From positions 620,001 to 684,000 of the forward strand of contig NZ_RHHV01000012.1 in NCBI RefSeq assembly GCF_003710905.1: a DNA stretch of 64,000 nucleotides. The letters run 5' to 3'. Position 1 is the stretch's first letter, and every line of letters starts with the position of its first letter. The DNA is from Brevibacillus parabrevis (GTDB lineage Bacteria > Bacillota > Bacilli > Brevibacillales > Brevibacillaceae). The position numbers were made by a program, and so were the translations under genes. Below, piece by piece: positions 63,996 through 64,000 of this stretch. The notes below the pieces were generated by a model. That model was not told the DNA's origin, did no database searches, and saw only the letters and a program-made list of their open reading frames with translations.

Positions 63996-64000
63996 GAGCG

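Overview
The window is about 64 kb of a low-to-mid GC, spore-forming Bacillota chromosome. It is most like Brevibacillus or a close Paenibacillaceae relative; that genus call is an inference from gene content, not from a database comparison. Supporting signs are strong AGGAGG-type ribosome binding sites with many GTG and TTG starts, the divergent lexA/yneA SOS pair, a minor spore protein gene (sspP), a Spo0E-like phosphatase, a SleB/CwlJ-type cell-wall hydrolase, a KinA-like sensor kinase, a pdhABCD operon, and many Bacilli-specific families (DUF896, DUF441, DUF1811, DUF1444, DUF3900, DUF2515, DUF1292). No rRNA, tRNA, CRISPR array, transposase or phage module was seen. This looks like core chromosome with small lineage-specific insertions.

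Layout. 1-8.6 kb: DUF456 membrane protein, lexA/yneA with LexA boxes, DUF896 protein, fluoride channel CrcB, helicase HelD, an IscA-like protein, threonine aldolase and an OppA-type lipoprotein. 8.6-15 kb: an esterase, the pdhABCD operon behind a long structured leader, and a 53-codon Spo0E-like gene. 15-24 kb: a regulator that seems to lack its DNA-binding half, sspP, a HEPN-domain protein, an ABC-F ATPase, DUF6886, a membrane-anchored phosphodiester glycosidase, a DEAD-box helicase, several very small genes, and a LysP-like permease. 24-32 kb: a soluble Ser/Thr kinase divergent from DUF3900-DUF1444, a TetR remnant, a TIM-barrel isomerase-like protein, a toroid-fold enzyme next to YppC, and further small conserved genes. 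32-41.6 kb: an SDR with a 25-codon ORF behind it, a cell-wall hydrolase, a lipoprotein cyclophilin, a Cys/Met PLP enzyme, then a five-gene set of ECF sigma factor, membrane anti-sigma with a propeller-like exterior, large membrane protein and ABC-2 exporter.

41.7-49.4 kb: PAS histidine kinase, DUF1292, general stress protein, then parE-parC with two candidate promoters and a candidate short terminated RNA between them. 49.5-54.4 kb: nitroreductase, calcineurin-like phosphatase, Gfo/Idh/MocA oxidoreductase, and a MarR/MFS efflux pair sharing a repeated operator. 54.4-64 kb: a tandem CbbX/SpoVK-type AAA+ protein, a secreted subtilase, and a PucR regulator divergent from methylmalonate-semialdehyde dehydrogenase and an omega-aminotransferase, together a plausible beta-alanine catabolic unit.

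The parts least explained by known systems are the sigma/anti-sigma/ABC cluster at 35.6-41.4 kb, the structured pdh leader, the candidate short RNA before parE, the stand-alone HEPN protein and several unannotated micro-genes with strong ribosome binding sites.
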